Numbered from the stretch's first letter, positions 33,289-43,002 are shown. The stretch: DNA of 64,000 nt from Nodosilinea sp. FACHB-131 (GCF_014695395.1 NZ_JACJOF010000012.1:62001-126000), one strand, 5' to 3'. The notes: generated by a model not told the origin, from the letters alone. Translations and numbers: made by a program.

Positions 33289-33792
33289 CTAGTCGAAGTA
33301 GAACAGCGTCACAATCTTACGCTGGTCCTCTGCATCCTGGCAGGTTTTCAGCAGGGTATGGCTGTCATGAAAGGCAAAGCAAACCAGCTGCTGGCAGCGA
33401 GAAATAATTTCTTGGTTGCACAGTGAGCTCGCCTCTGCCAAAGACATGGCGTCGTTGGCCGGGTTCTCGACCAGGTGCATGACCTGCTCTAGCTGATCGC
33501 GTGACTCGCGAGGCTGGCGTTCCAGGCTCTGGGGCAAAATTACGGTGAGCAGGTTGGGATCGGCCTGCATCGCCCCTTTAATGGCGGCGGAGTTGGTGCC
33601 AGTCGCCCCCGAGGTGATGATGCGATTACCCCCTAGGGCCAGCGCATAGGTCATCAGCTCGATGAGTTGCTGGTGGGTAATCGGCACATGGCGCGACCCC
33701 AAAATAGCCACCCGCTTAGAACCCGACTGTTGAATAGCCGCAAGTTCCTGTAAAAACGTGTCGACTTTAGCGGATTCGAGCGACGCTTCCAT
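33289..33792 (-). CDS. DprA/LOG-like Rossmann-fold protein (recombination-mediator A-like)
   Basis: The 167-residue protein matches the cyanobacterial group annotated as DNA recombination-mediator protein A. It has a Rossmann-like core: RVAILGSRHVPITHQQLIEL, NRIITSGATGTNSAAIKGAM, LLTVILPQSLERQPRESRDQ and CQQLVCFAFHDSHTLLKTCQ. The glycine motifs resemble DprA and LOG nucleotide-binding proteins, but it is much shorter than true DprA. A role in DNA uptake or recombination is inferred from the name only. The ATG at 33792 is used; an upstream ATG at 33813 is also possible. It stands between the MAPEG cluster and the DRTGG ATPase gene on the same strand. Confidence 0.75.
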   Translation of the reverse strand: MEASLESAKVDTFLQELAAIQQSGSKRVAILGSRHVPITHQQLIELMTYALALGGNRIITSGATGTNSAAIKGAMQADPNLLTVILPQSLERQPRESRDQLEQVMHLVENPANDAMSLAEASSLCNQEIISRCQQLVCFAFHDSHTLLKTCQDAEDQRKIVTLFYFD

Positions 33793-33889
33793 GGACTGAC
33801 TCAAAGGCTGCACCGAATGCGAGAATAACGCGCTTCATTGTATCAGACCAAACGGGTCCGGCTACACTCTGTCCCTAGGTCAGCAGCCT

Positions 33890-34972
33890 TTAAGTGGCCG
33901 AAACCGGCAGCTTGAGATCGAGCAAGTGCAGCAGACGGTCTAGGTCAAAGTGAATAGCTACCAACTCTTGAATGCACTGTACCTTGACGGGCTCATGCAG
34001 CCGCACCTGGCCAAATAGCTCGTCAATGCGCTCTACGGTAGATAGGGTATCAGAGTCAACGGAGACAATCGGCACCTCCAGATCCGAAGCACGCTCTAAA
34101 ATATTCGAGGAAGGAGGAATTTGGCCGGTTAGCACCAAACATTGAGTAGAGGTTTCCAACGCCGCAAACTGAATGTCAGTGCGATCGCCCCCCGTCACCA
34201 CGGCCATGTTGGTGGCTTTGCGGAAGTACCGCAGGGCTGAATTCACGTTCATAGCCCCAATAGTCAGGGTTTCCACCATCAGGTCAAGGCGGTTGGAGCA
34301 GCACAGCACCTCAGCATCGAGCCGAGCCACAATTTCGCGCACGGTAATACTGCGCATGATGGGCGATCGCGGCAGCACCGCCAGCACCGGAATGCCCTGG
34401 TTTTCTAAGAAGGGCCGGGCCAGCTCAGCACAAGCCTGTGCTGCATCCGTGGGCACATCGTTAATAATTACTCCAATTAGGCGCGACCCCAACTGAGCCT
34501 TGGCTGCCAGCAGGCGATCGACCAGCAGCAGCGAATCGTAGCGGGTTACCAGCAGCACCGCCGCGTCAATGTCGGCAGCAATGTGGGCGACCGACAGGTT
34601 CACCAGCGTCCCCTCAGTTAGATTACCAGGCCCTTCGAGCAGCAGTAGGTCTTCGCCCCGCTGCTCGGTATAGTCCAGCAAGCTGTAACTGGCTGAAGGC
34701 TGACCGCTAAGCACTAGGCGATCGGCCACGGTAGCTTCGCTCAACGAGATGACCGGCGGATAATATCGCGCCGCTGGTAGCCGTAACGTATCGACAATAA
34801 AGTCTAGATCCGGATCTTTCCCATCCCCGTTGGTCGAGTTGCCTATGGGTTTACCAAACCCAACATCCATGCCCAACCCCTGAAGCTGGAGCCCAACACC
34901 CAGTAAAATTGCCGATTTGCCGCTATAGGACTCGGTTGAACCAATCACCAAACGCTTCGCTGAACTGGGCAC
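33890..34972 (-). CDS. BioD-like ATPase with DRTGG domain
   Basis: This 360-residue protein combines an N-terminal dethiobiotin-synthetase-like P-loop domain (LVIGSTESYSGKSAILLG, LLLLEGPGNLTEGTLVNLS, IGVIINDVPTD) with a C-terminal DRTGG domain (MAVVTGGDRTDIQFAALET, PIVSVDSDTLSTVERI). The same pair forms the N-terminal half of long phosphotransacetylases, but the catalytic PTA domain is absent, so it is probably a regulatory or sensory protein for acetyl-phosphate metabolism. The start is set at GTG 34972: GGAGGA lies about nine bases upstream, and the product then begins VPSSAKRLVIGSTE, as related proteins do. The open extension to 35068 is rejected. Confidence 0.82.
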   Translation of the reverse strand: MPSSAKRLVIGSTESYSGKSAILLGVGLQLQGLGMDVGFGKPIGNSTNGDGKDPDLDFIVDTLRLPAARYYPPVISLSEATVADRLVLSGQPSASYSLLDYTEQRGEDLLLLEGPGNLTEGTLVNLSVAHIAADIDAAVLLVTRYDSLLLVDRLLAAKAQLGSRLIGVIINDVPTDAAQACAELARPFLENQGIPVLAVLPRSPIMRSITVREIVARLDAEVLCCSNRLDLMVETLTIGAMNVNSALRYFRKATNMAVVTGGDRTDIQFAALETSTQCLVLTGQIPPSSNILERASDLEVPIVSVDSDTLSTVERIDELFGQVRLHEPVKVQCIQELVAIHFDLDRLLHLLDLKLPVSAT

Positions 34973-35157
34973 GCCACAAGTCCTCCATGGGGTAATGCAC
35001 TGCTCCCTGACCCCGACGCTACAAAGCACTTTGGTCAAATAGGTCAGTGGGCACAGCACCACCCTCATTCTGCCACCTTATAGGGATGTCAGCGTTAGGC
35101 ATCTCACTACCCTGCCACTCAGCCTGTCCTCAGAGCCTCGCTGGTCCTACGGTTGCC

Positions 35158-35538
35158 CTACTCATCCAATCGCAACAGCTTGCGATAAAACCCTTGGGAA
35201 AAATCTGCCGGGCGCTTCTGGCGCAGTGCCACAATCACGTCAAACAAAAAATCCACAAACTCAAAGGTCGCCATTGTAATCTCGTAGCTGAGATCGCTAT
35301 CACCCTCAAACTGCATACGACAGCGGGTCAAGTCTGCCGGTAGTACAGACACATTCCAGGTGGCTACAAAGGCGATACTATCACTCCCCTCAATTTGCCG
35401 CTCCCCCTCCAGATTGCCCTGCTTGTATAGAGAAATGGCGTAAGGCAGCGCGTTACGCTTATTGCCCTGGTAGTAGGGCATGTAAACGCTGATATCCTGC
35501 TTGCCTGCGGGCTGAATTGCCTCAAACGTCAAACTCAT
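35158..35538 (-). CDS. EbsA-like type IV pilus biogenesis protein
   Basis: The 126-residue protein resembles cyanobacterial EbsA, a component of the type IV pilus assembly and secretion complex that was first found through a biofilm self-suppression phenotype. The similar parts are DISVYMPYYQGNKRNALPYA, LYKQGNLEGERQIEGSDSI, FVATWNVSVLPADLTRCRM and ATFEFVDFLFDVIVAL. It lacks membrane segments and signal peptide and should be cytoplasmic. The assignment is from memory of the family pattern and not from an alignment. No other pilus gene is adjacent, and the next gene is a divergent glycosyltransferase. Confidence 0.62.
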   Translation of the reverse strand: MSLTFEAIQPAGKQDISVYMPYYQGNKRNALPYAISLYKQGNLEGERQIEGSDSIAFVATWNVSVLPADLTRCRMQFEGDSDLSYEITMATFEFVDFLFDVIVALRQKRPADFSQGFYRKLLRLDE

Positions 35539-35809
35539 GGGTCTGGCCTTAGGTCAAATTTCAACAAACGAATATTCGGACGGTCATCGGGGTCAGATGC
35601 TTAGGATACTGGATACTCACCTCGCCAGGTTGCCGACGATGGACGCGACCTAGAACTAGCATTCCCCAGGATGGTATTGGGGGTATCACTAAAATTTTCC
35701 GCAAAATCGAGGATGATAGACCTAGGCCGAAGCCATCCTTAGCATAAGGTGCTGATCTGTGTCGTAGTCTGGCCGCCGTCGTTTTTTGTTGTGCTCCCTA
35801 CCTGAGTTC

Positions 35810-37249
35810 ATGGTTGATTTTCCTGGACGCTTTTCCCCTAGGCGTTTCCACACCCCAATCAAAGAGTTGGAAATTGAAGATTTTCCGGGATTTGCCGGTC
35901 GTCGTTCCAAGGCAGCTCTAACCTTAGGTGTGCTGTGGGGCCTGACCGCTGTGCTGCACCTAGTTTCTTGGGGCAGTTGGGTGGTGCTGGGGCTAACGGC
36001 CATTCTCACCACCCACGCTCTGCGAATTTTGTGGGGTCGGCCTTTGCTACCGCCACCGCCGCTGCCCTCTTTAATCCAAGAGGCGCCTCAAATTAATGGT
36101 GCGATCGCTGAAGGCCGGTCTTTAACCATCGTAGGTTCCCCCTGGGAGGATTGGCCCTACGTTTCCCTTTTGGTGGCCGCTAAGAACGAAGAAACCGTAA
36201 TAGAACCCTTGGTTGCAGCCCTCTGTCAGCTGGATTATCCTGCCTGCCGCTATGAGGTCTGGATCATCGACGATAACAGCACTGATGGCACCCATCAGCG
36301 TTTGCAAAAACTCACCACCCGTTACCCACAACTGCGGATCCTGCGCCGTGCCGCTGGGTCCAGCGGGGGTAAGTCAGGGGCGCTTAACCAGGTATGGCCC
36401 AATACCAAAGGGGAGATCATTGGTGTATTTGATGCCGATGCCCGTGTGCCTAAGGATCTACTGCGCCATATTGTGCCCTTGTTTGACCAAGCTGAGGTTG
36501 GTGCTGTGCAGCTGCAAAAAGCTGTCGTCAACCGAGCTAAAAATCTTTGGACCCGTGGTCAGCAGGCCGAAATGGCCCTCGACAGCTACTTTCAGCAGCA
36601 GCGCATCAGCCTCGGCGGTGTTGGTGAACTACGAGGCAACGGCCAGTTTGTGCGGCGGGTCGCCCTAACCCAGTGCGGCGGGTGGAACGAAGAAACTATT
36701 ACCGATGACCTCGATCTCACCCTACGCCTGCACTTTAGTGGTTGGGGAATTCAGTTTTTGCTGCATCCCGCCGTGGGCGAGGAGGGCGTTGAGCGGCCTT
36801 TGGCCCTGTGGCATCAGCGCAATCGCTGGGCTGAAGGGGGCTACCAGCGCTACCTTGACTACTGGCGGCTGATTGCCCAGCACCGCTTGCCTCCAGCCAA
36901 AACCTTCGACATGGCTGCCTTTTGGATGATTCAGTACGGCTTGCCCGCAGTGGCTCTGCCCGACTTTGCTATGGCCATGCTACGCCATCGGCTGCCGCTG
37001 TTTTTGCCCGTATCCAGTCTGGCGCTAACGCTGTCTATGGTCGGTATGTTTTGCGGTTTGCGGCGTATTCAGCAACAGCCCATCTGGGTGAGTAGTTTAC
37101 AAACTCTGTGGGGTAACCTGTACATGCTGCATTGGCTGCTGGTGATCGCCACTATGACGATGCGCCTGTCGGTGCGGCCTAAGCGATTGCGCTGGGTAAA
37201 AACTGTCCACCTGGGTAGCGAAGACGAACTTCAAGTCGATCTACCTTAG
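35810..37249 (+). CDS. Family 2 glycosyltransferase, membrane-bound, processive type
   Basis: The 479-residue protein has two N-terminal membrane segments (about 30-70), a cytoplasmic GT2 domain and C-terminal membrane segments (about 355-445). The catalytic motifs are in order: VSLLVAAKNEETVIEPLV, IDDNSTDGT, GVFDADARVP (DxD), TDDLDLTLRL (the TDD base motif) and HQRNRWAEGG (Q-x-x-R-W). The Q-x-x-R-W motif marks processive synthases such as cellulose, curdlan or hyaluronan synthase. No PilZ domain or partner subunit is visible, so the polymer is not known. The ATG at 35810 is preferred to the TTG at 35786. It is followed by the YciI-like gene 36 bases later. Confidence 0.88.
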   Translation: MVDFPGRFSPRRFHTPIKELEIEDFPGFAGRRSKAALTLGVLWGLTAVLHLVSWGSWVVLGLTAILTTHALRILWGRPLLPPPPLPSLIQEAPQINGAIAEGRSLTIVGSPWEDWPYVSLLVAAKNEETVIEPLVAALCQLDYPACRYEVWIIDDNSTDGTHQRLQKLTTRYPQLRILRRAAGSSGGKSGALNQVWPNTKGEIIGVFDADARVPKDLLRHIVPLFDQAEVGAVQLQKAVVNRAKNLWTRGQQAEMALDSYFQQQRISLGGVGELRGNGQFVRRVALTQCGGWNEETITDDLDLTLRLHFSGWGIQFLLHPAVGEEGVERPLALWHQRNRWAEGGYQRYLDYWRLIAQHRLPPAKTFDMAAFWMIQYGLPAVALPDFAMAMLRHRLPLFLPVSSLALTLSMVGMFCGLRRIQQQPIWVSSLQTLWGNLYMLHWLLVIATMTMRLSVRPKRLRWVKTVHLGSEDELQVDLP

Positions 37250-37285
37250 GCCAGTTGTAATACAAACTCTCTGCACAGCCCTGCT

Positions 37286-37552
37286 ATGCCCTGGTTCGTT
37301 AAAATCGAAAGAGGCGTTGTTAACAAAGCCGTCTTTGACCAACATGTGCCGGCCCATGTGGCCTATGTCAAAGATCTCATTGACCAAGGCTATGCTGCTA
37401 AAAGCGGATACTGGGCCGAATATGGCGGTGGTATGCTGTTATTTCGGGCCAATTCTATCGATGAAGCCCGCGCCGTTGTGGCTGCCGACCCGCTGATTCA
37501 GCATCACTGTGTCGAGTATGAACTGCACGAATGGCGGGTGGTGGTGGAATAG
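37286..37552 (+). CDS. YCII-related protein
   Basis: This 88-residue protein belongs to the YCII-related alpha/beta-barrel family, which forms ferredoxin-like dimers. It begins [20 protein letters not shown], then [39 protein letters not shown] and [17 protein letters not shown]; the histidine in the [10 protein letters not shown] helix and the ADP motif are typical. The family includes the PSPTO_5229-type chlorohydrolases and many proteins of unknown role. It ends at TAG 37550-37552, which overlaps the ribosome-binding site of smpB, so the two genes are probably translated together. Confidence 0.88.
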   Translation: MPWFVKIERGVVNKAVFDQHVPAHVAYVKDLIDQGYAAKSGYWAEYGGGMLLFRANSIDEARAVVAADPLIQHHCVEYELHEWRVVVE

Positions 37553-37563
37553 GAGGACACACT

Positions 37564-38034
37564 GTGGCCGATTCAAGTGATGGATACAAAATTGTCAGCG
37601 ACAATCGCCAAGCCCGTCATGAGTACGAAATTCTCGAAACCTACGAAGCTGGGCTAGAGCTGATGGGTTCAGAGGTAAAGTCGATTCGCCAGGGTAAGGT
37701 CAACATACGCGATGGCTATGCCCTTATCAAAGATGGGGAACTGTGGCTGCACAACGTACACGTTTCACCCTATACCATGACCAATAAGGCCTACAACCAC
37801 GAGGCCAAGCGCACCCGCAAACTGCTGCTGCACCGCGATGAAATTCGCAAGCTGATTGGCAAGGTCGAGCAAAAGGGGCTTACCCTGGTGCCGCTTAAGC
37901 TCTATCTGCAGCGGGGCTGGGTGAAAGCCACCATTGCCCTAGCCAAGGGCAAAAAACTCCACGATAAACGCGAAAGCCTCAAGCGCAAGCAGGAATCCCG
38001 CGAAACCGCCCGTGCCCTCAGCGGACGAGACTAA
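37564..38034 (+). CDS. smpB: SsrA-binding protein
   Basis: SmpB binds tmRNA and brings it to stalled ribosomes for trans-translation. The 156-residue product has the OB-fold signature [40 protein letters not shown], and the basic C-terminal tail [20 protein letters not shown], which enters the empty mRNA channel. GTG at 37564 is the start: AGGAGG at 37551-37556 lies seven bases upstream and itself overlaps the stop codon of the preceding gene. An in-frame start at 37531 inside the YciI-like gene is not credible. The tmRNA gene is not in this window. Confidence 0.96.
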   Translation: MADSSDGYKIVSDNRQARHEYEILETYEAGLELMGSEVKSIRQGKVNIRDGYALIKDGELWLHNVHVSPYTMTNKAYNHEAKRTRKLLLHRDEIRKLIGKVEQKGLTLVPLKLYLQRGWVKATIALAKGKKLHDKRESLKRKQESRETARALSGRD

Positions 38035-38085
38035 TTCAGTTCGCCACCTCAGCGTTAAACGAACGTTTAGGTTGCTAGCTAATGG

Positions 38086-39774
38086 CTACTCAATACTCAC
38101 ACCGCTGAAGGTTTCGGCCTTTCTGCCGAGGTTAGCAGGCGCGGCTTTTTCTAGCTGGCGGGCCTGCTGACGGTGACTTTGAAAGTGGCTGAGCCAAGCT
38201 TCCGGGGCATTCATAGTTTCGCCGCCGTGCTTAGTCAACCGCTTGCGCACTTGGCAAAGCACTGGAGTGTTGACGCAGGCACCCGAGACAATTACTTGAC
38301 CCTTGGTGAGAGAGGGCAACTCTTTGAGCAAATCGCGTCCAGCGGCTTCGACCCCGTACTTGAGGCTGTCCTGATCCACTGGGTTGACGATGCGCATGAG
38401 AAACTGACTCATGCACTGGCTCAGCACATCAGAGTCGAGCTTGCCGGGGCGTTGAGTAATTAAGCCTACCCCCATGCCAAACTTGCGACCCTCGCTAAGG
38501 ATGGTGCGCAGCACCTGCTTGCAGCGGGCCGGCTCATTGGCTGGGGCAAAGCGGTGGGCCTCTTCGATCAAAATGAATACCGGGTAGGGCAGGTAGTTTT
38601 CGTCATCGGCAGAAATTTTATCCTTGGCGGTGTTGATGCGAGCCTGGTAGCTTTGGCGCAGTACGGCAGCGCAGATCACCTGCTGCTCTTCCTGGCTGAT
38701 CTCGTTCATTTGCAGCACGGTGACTTGGCCGGGGGCGAACAGATCTTTTGGGGCCAAGTGCTCCATACGGTGAAAGTAGTCCGATCGCTCTAATTTACCC
38801 AGCTTCCACTCAAGGGCCGGGGCTGACGAGCCGGTTTTCTCATTGCCTTCGTCATCGGTAGTGCGGTCTGACTCGTAGCAGGCCGAGATTAGATCTTGCA
38901 CATCCCAGCGGTGTTCGCCAAATTTGTGTTTGCCGAGCAGGCTAAAGGCTTTGTTGAGAATGGCCTGCTGGCGATCGCTCATATCGGGCAGCAGGGTGAG
39001 AATGTCGTAGTAGTCCAGCGACGACATGCGAATGCGAATGTCGTCGGGAGTAAGTAGCTTGACCTCGGGGCTGTAGCCATCGTCGCTGGCAAAGCTGGGA
39101 TGGCCGCGCATGTCAGCCAGGGTGCCATACTCACCGTGGGGGTCAAAGATCAGCACCGCCGCCCGGTTGTATGGGCTGAGCAATTCTTCGATCAGTACGC
39201 CTGCCGTGTAGCTTTTGCCGGAGCCAGTGCCCGCCAAGATGGCCATGTGGGTGCTCACCAGCTCTTTCACATCCAGCGTTACTGGTACCCGCCCGCCAGG
39301 ACGCAGTAACAGAGAGCCAATCTGAGCCGAGCCCACTTCTTGGGGCTGCTTTTTGTTGATGATCTGGCGCAGGCTTTCGTCGTCGGCTAGGGTGACCTTG
39401 GCGCCGGGATCGGGAGCGATGCGAGGGTTCATAAACCCTAGGGCGGGGTGAAAGTGACCCACCACATCAACGGTGACTTCGTAGATTTCAGGATTGGGAT
39501 GGGCGAAGCCGACCAGAGCTGCGATCGCCTCAGGGTTAATATCTGGGTCAGCAAAGATGCGATCGGGCAGGTGGTCAATCAGACGGCGATCGGAGATTTT
39601 GCCCAGGATTTGGGCGCCGGGAATATCCGCTAGATCGACGGTGTAGTAGACAAACTCGCCGATTTTGACCTGACGGTTGTCGGCGGTAATGAACACGTAC
39701 TGGTTGCCGTTTTCGCCGGGCCCCTTGACAGTGCCAATTACTGGAGAAGCCGAAGGTTGCTTTGACCGTGCCAT
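38086..39774 (-). CDS. HerA-like DNA translocase/helicase
   Basis: The 562-residue ATPase belongs to the HerA/FtsK superfamily. It has a HAS-barrel-like N-terminus, the Walker A motif LAGTGSGKSYTAGVLIEEL, AAVLIFDPHGEY, a Walker B motif VFILIEEAHRFAP, and QRPGKLDSDVLSQC plus FLMRIVNPVDQDSLKYGVE. HerA hexamers pair with the nuclease NurA for DNA-end resection, and in other bacteria with SIR2 or other nucleases in anti-phage systems. No NurA or SIR2 gene is next to it here, and the neighbours are smpB and a histidine kinase, so it looks like the housekeeping type. Upstream starts and the overlapping frame up to 39991 are not supported. Confidence 0.9.
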   Translation of the reverse strand: MARSKQPSASPVIGTVKGPGENGNQYVFITADNRQVKIGEFVYYTVDLADIPGAQILGKISDRRLIDHLPDRIFADPDINPEAIAALVGFAHPNPEIYEVTVDVVGHFHPALGFMNPRIAPDPGAKVTLADDESLRQIINKKQPQEVGSAQIGSLLLRPGGRVPVTLDVKELVSTHMAILAGTGSGKSYTAGVLIEELLSPYNRAAVLIFDPHGEYGTLADMRGHPSFASDDGYSPEVKLLTPDDIRIRMSSLDYYDILTLLPDMSDRQQAILNKAFSLLGKHKFGEHRWDVQDLISACYESDRTTDDEGNEKTGSSAPALEWKLGKLERSDYFHRMEHLAPKDLFAPGQVTVLQMNEISQEEQQVICAAVLRQSYQARINTAKDKISADDENYLPYPVFILIEEAHRFAPANEPARCKQVLRTILSEGRKFGMGVGLITQRPGKLDSDVLSQCMSQFLMRIVNPVDQDSLKYGVEAAGRDLLKELPSLTKGQVIVSGACVNTPVLCQVRKRLTKHGGETMNAPEAWLSHFQSHRQQARQLEKAAPANLGRKAETFSGVSIE

Positions 39775-40122
39775 AGGAACCCGCTAGGAAAGGAATTTTT
39801 GCCAGGGTAGCGCAAGTCTGAGCCATCCCCAGCGCTGACTTCATTAATACTAATGTCCTGCTGACGATTAGGGTAGAGGCAACGTCATCGGCCTGTGAAG
39901 AAGATGTAAAGCTGACCTCTGCGATGGTCGGGGACCAGCCTGCGGCGATCGCGGTGGAGATTGCGGATCTCACGGAGCGAAGGCGACCCAAACACTGGCG
40001 TATTCACGGATACCGCCATGCAGGCCAGTAGATAGGCTAGGGGTAGTCGAGGGTGAGGTCGGGTTAGCCTAGGCCCCGCCCCCGGCTCAGGAGGTCAGGA
40101 ATACTTCGTTGAATGGTTGCCC
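39775..40122. other. Divergent intergenic region without recognised features
   Basis: This 348-base stretch separates the HerA-like gene (-) from the histidine kinase gene (+). I see no gene, RNA or convincing hairpin. Reading frames that cross it are continuations of shadows. It must carry two divergent promoters, and an AGGAGGT-like string occurs at 40089-40095, but that is 28 bases before the kinase start and probably too far to serve as its ribosome-binding site. Confidence 0.4.
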
Positions 40123-41472
40123 ATGGCTTCGGAAAATCCGACGGTTTTGTTCCAGGCTCGCCCTTCCGAGGGGTTAGCGCCTATCTCCCCTAGTCTTTGT
40201 GAAGGGCGTGAAACCTGGCCTCTGGTTCACGCCCTGGCTGCTACGCTCAACGAGCCCGACATCTTGCCGTCTTTAGCGGAGGTGCTGGGCACCCACTTAG
40301 GAGCAGGGGCTTGCCTGCTGCTCTGCCACTATCCTGACCAGGGATTGACCTACACCTGCTGGCGCCAGGGGGTAGCCCCGGCTAGCTACCAGCTTGGTGA
40401 CGCGGCAAGCGGCTCGGCTTTAGATCGGCAGCGCCGCGTGGCCGTAGAACTTATTCAGCAAACCGTTGATCAAGCGGCAGGCAAGGCTCGGCTGTCTTGG
40501 CAGAAGGGGCTAGCAGGGCTGTTACGGAACGAAGGCGGGACACCTGCCTGGCTACGCACCATTGCGCACTGCACCGCTATTGCTGTGGATGGAGCGGGGT
40601 TTCAGGGAGCGATGCTACTGCTAGGGGCCGGGGGGCTGAGCGTGGAGCCCACCGCCCAGGCTAACTTGGCGAGCATAGGTGCGATCGCCTTCCACCAGCA
40701 CTATCTTCAGGGGCAGGCCCAGCGCCATACCGAGCAGCTGCGCTACCTCAACTACCTCAAAGAAGATTTTCTTAGCACCCTCAACCACGAGCTACGCACC
40801 CCCCTCACCAGCATGATGCTGGCCATTCGCATGCTGCGCCGCCCCGATCTCACCCCTGAGCGCTCTGCTATGTATTTGGATATTTTGGAACAGCAGTGCA
40901 CCCGCGAAATTAACCTGGTAAACGACCTGCTGATGTTGCAAACTCTGGAGTCTAAGCCCCCCGCAGAAGTGCGCCAATCCACAGATTTAGGGCAACTGCT
41001 CGCCGATTTGGCCAATCAGTACCAGGAACAGTTTCACCAGACTCAGCTAACGCTGGCACTCCAGCTACCGTCTAGGCCAGTATTGCTAGCCACCGATCCA
41101 GGACGGCTAACCAAAGTACTAGAAGAGCTGATCGGCAACGCCCGCAAGTACTCAACCCCCAACACGGTTGTGAACTTGGCCCTAGTCGACAATCGGGCTG
41201 AAAACGGCCGGGTCATCCTGCAAGTCAGTAATCTGGGGGCGGCCATTGAGACCGACGACTTACCCCACATTTTTGACAAGTTCCGGCGAGGCTCTAATGC
41301 CACCAAGGATGGCATTGCTGGCACCGGCACCGGCCTGGCCCTGGCCCGTGGGCTGGTGGAGCAGCTGGGGGGCACTATAAGGGTGTCAAGCCAGCCAATC
41401 GACGCCCAACACTGGCAAACCTGTTTTACCCTTGAGTTTGAACACTATGGCAAATCTATCCACAATTCATAG
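40123..41472 (+). CDS. GAF-type sensor histidine kinase
   Basis: The 449-residue soluble kinase has an N-terminal GAF-like sensor region (about 25-205, low motif conservation), a HisKA domain with the phospho-acceptor in LNHELRTPLTSMML, and an HATPase domain with LEELIGNARKYS (N box), LPHIFDKFRRG and GTGTGLALARGLVEQLGG. In this family the GAF domain often binds small molecules or bilins, but the ligand here is unknown. No response regulator is adjacent, so it is an orphan kinase. The ATG at 40123 is preferred to an in-frame TTG at 40117. Confidence 0.92.
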   Translation: MASENPTVLFQARPSEGLAPISPSLCEGRETWPLVHALAATLNEPDILPSLAEVLGTHLGAGACLLLCHYPDQGLTYTCWRQGVAPASYQLGDAASGSALDRQRRVAVELIQQTVDQAAGKARLSWQKGLAGLLRNEGGTPAWLRTIAHCTAIAVDGAGFQGAMLLLGAGGLSVEPTAQANLASIGAIAFHQHYLQGQAQRHTEQLRYLNYLKEDFLSTLNHELRTPLTSMMLAIRMLRRPDLTPERSAMYLDILEQQCTREINLVNDLLMLQTLESKPPAEVRQSTDLGQLLADLANQYQEQFHQTQLTLALQLPSRPVLLATDPGRLTKVLEELIGNARKYSTPNTVVNLALVDNRAENGRVILQVSNLGAAIETDDLPHIFDKFRRGSNATKDGIAGTGTGLALARGLVEQLGGTIRVSSQPIDAQHWQTCFTLEFEHYGKSIHNS

Positions 41473-41563
41473 GAGCAACACCGTTCCAGCAAAATTTGCT
41501 GGTATTCTGGGCACAGGCGTGGTGGCTTGGCCAAACTGCACCGTTAAGGGCTGGTTTTAACCC

Positions 41564-42127
41564 ATGACTGCAACAACCCCCGACACTAACTTTGAAGCGG
41601 CGCTTCTAGACGCTGAGGTTTCTGCTCAGGTAGCCGGTGTCACCATCCATACCGAAAAGCTACCGGGGCAACAGCGCCGCATTTTGGCCTCTACCCAGAT
41701 TCCAGCCACGGCCGATCAGGTTTGGCAGGTGCTGACAGACTACAACAACCTGTCGAGCTTTATCCCAAACCTCTCCCACAGTCAGCGCTTGAGCCATCCC
41801 AATGGCGGCATTCGACTGGAGCAAATTGGTTCCCAGTGCTTTCTCAACATCAAGTTTTGCGCCCGTGTCGTGCTAGATATGGTTGAGACCTTCCCCAAGG
41901 AACTGCGCTTCACGATGGTGGAGGGCGATTTTCGCCAGTTCGAGGGGAAGTGGACCTTAGAACCCGTGAAGGATGCCGCTAACGAAGTGGTTTGCCTAGG
42001 CTATGACCTAGTGATTCGGCCTCCCCGTGCCATGCCTGTAGCGCTGATCGAACGGCACATTCGCAATGATTTGAGCCGCAACTTGCAAGCAATTAGCGAT
42101 CGCACCCTCGTGCTGTTTGGTACCTAG
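41564..42127 (+). CDS. SRPBCC (START-like, polyketide cyclase-type) protein
   Basis: The 187-residue protein has the SRPBCC/START-like ligand-binding fold of the Coq10/cyclase-dehydrase type. Typical parts are RILASTQIPATADQVWQVLT, then DYNNLSSFIPNLSHSQRL, FPKELRFTMVEGDFRQFEGK and WTLEPV, and a C-terminal helix HIRNDLSRNLQAISDRTLV that would close a hydrophobic cavity. Members bind lipids, quinones or polyketides; the ligand here cannot be told. Cyanobacterial genomes carry several such proteins. It is cytoplasmic, stands 91 bases after the kinase gene and is convergent with a methyltransferase gene. Confidence 0.85.
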   Translation: MTATTPDTNFEAALLDAEVSAQVAGVTIHTEKLPGQQRRILASTQIPATADQVWQVLTDYNNLSSFIPNLSHSQRLSHPNGGIRLEQIGSQCFLNIKFCARVVLDMVETFPKELRFTMVEGDFRQFEGKWTLEPVKDAANEVVCLGYDLVIRPPRAMPVALIERHIRNDLSRNLQAISDRTLVLFGT

Positions 42128-42154
42128 TCCACAAGCTTGCAGTGCCGACTAAGG

Positions 42155-42817
42155 CTAGTTAGATACCAGCGGTTCCATCCGTTCGGCGACAACGGCATAG
42201 AAGGGGTCACCACCGGGCATGCCGAGCATTTGCAGAAAGGCAGGCACGCTGGGGGTGTGGGTCACCACCTCTGGGGTGCTAAAGCCGGGCACTGAGCCAA
42301 AATAGCCTTTGACCAAATTGACCCGACGGGTTTCGCTGCCGTCGCGCCAGGCGGCGATCGCTTTCTGGTAAAACATGCGATTTGAGAAGCTGACAATGGC
42401 GATGCCGCCCGGCTTGAGAATGCGGTACATCTCACCAAACACCACTTCAGGCTGCTGTAGATACTGCACCGACACCGTATTCAGCACTGCATCAAAGGAT
42501 TGGTCTTCCAGGGGAAGCTTTGGATTCTCGTTGAGGTTTTGCACAAAATAGTGGTTGAGGCGGCGGTTTTTGGCCAGCTCTTCGGCATTCATGCCGTGGC
42601 CCTCAACCCACTCAAAGTCTACATCGGCGGGCAGGTGTGAGACCCAGCTGCTCATCATGTCGAAAATGCGGCTGTTAGGAGTCAACCGCTCACGGTAGAG
42701 GTTGGTGAGTTGCCGAATAAAGCCATCGTCTACGTGGGTGACGAAGCGGGGCGCATCGTAAAAAGCGGTGTCGCTAGACTCGTCGAGCTTAGTGCGCTGG
42801 TCGGGCTGAAGCAGCAT
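42155..42817 (-). CDS. Class I SAM-dependent methyltransferase
   Basis: The 220-residue protein has the layout of a small Methyltransf_11-type enzyme. The N-terminal region DTAFYDAPRFVTHVDDGFIR is followed by a motif I variant RIFDMMSSWVSHLP, which is less Gly-rich than the classical D/E-x-G-x-G-x-G, then LPLEDQSFDAVLNTVSVQYL (motif II/post) and EMYRILKPGGIAIVSFSNRM (motif III). The HGMNAEELAKN segment marks a conserved cyanobacterial subgroup. The substrate is unknown. The non-canonical SAM-binding loop is shared within the subgroup as I remember it, so the protein could still be active. Confidence 0.8.
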   Translation of the reverse strand: MLLQPDQRTKLDESSDTAFYDAPRFVTHVDDGFIRQLTNLYRERLTPNSRIFDMMSSWVSHLPADVDFEWVEGHGMNAEELAKNRRLNHYFVQNLNENPKLPLEDQSFDAVLNTVSVQYLQQPEVVFGEMYRILKPGGIAIVSFSNRMFYQKAIAAWRDGSETRRVNLVKGYFGSVPGFSTPEVVTHTPSVPAFLQMLGMPGGDPFYAVVAERMEPLVSN

Positions 42818-43002
42818 GGCAATCGGGGGTTAAAGGCTTTCTTTGAGTGTAAACAAAGATTAAGCTCAGGGCCACACCGGTTTGTCCTGCGGTTGTTGTG
42901 GCTCTGGGCTGAAGGATTTTTGTTGAATTTCAGCGAGTGTTTCGCCCCGTTCCCCGTCGGGAGAATGGTCTGATTAGCTTGGGACTGGCGATCGCAAGTC
43001 CG

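Noticed and set aside
39575-39991. 138-residue minus-strand frame across the HerA start region
   Set aside because: It overlaps the conserved HerA N-terminus in another frame and is not protein-like.
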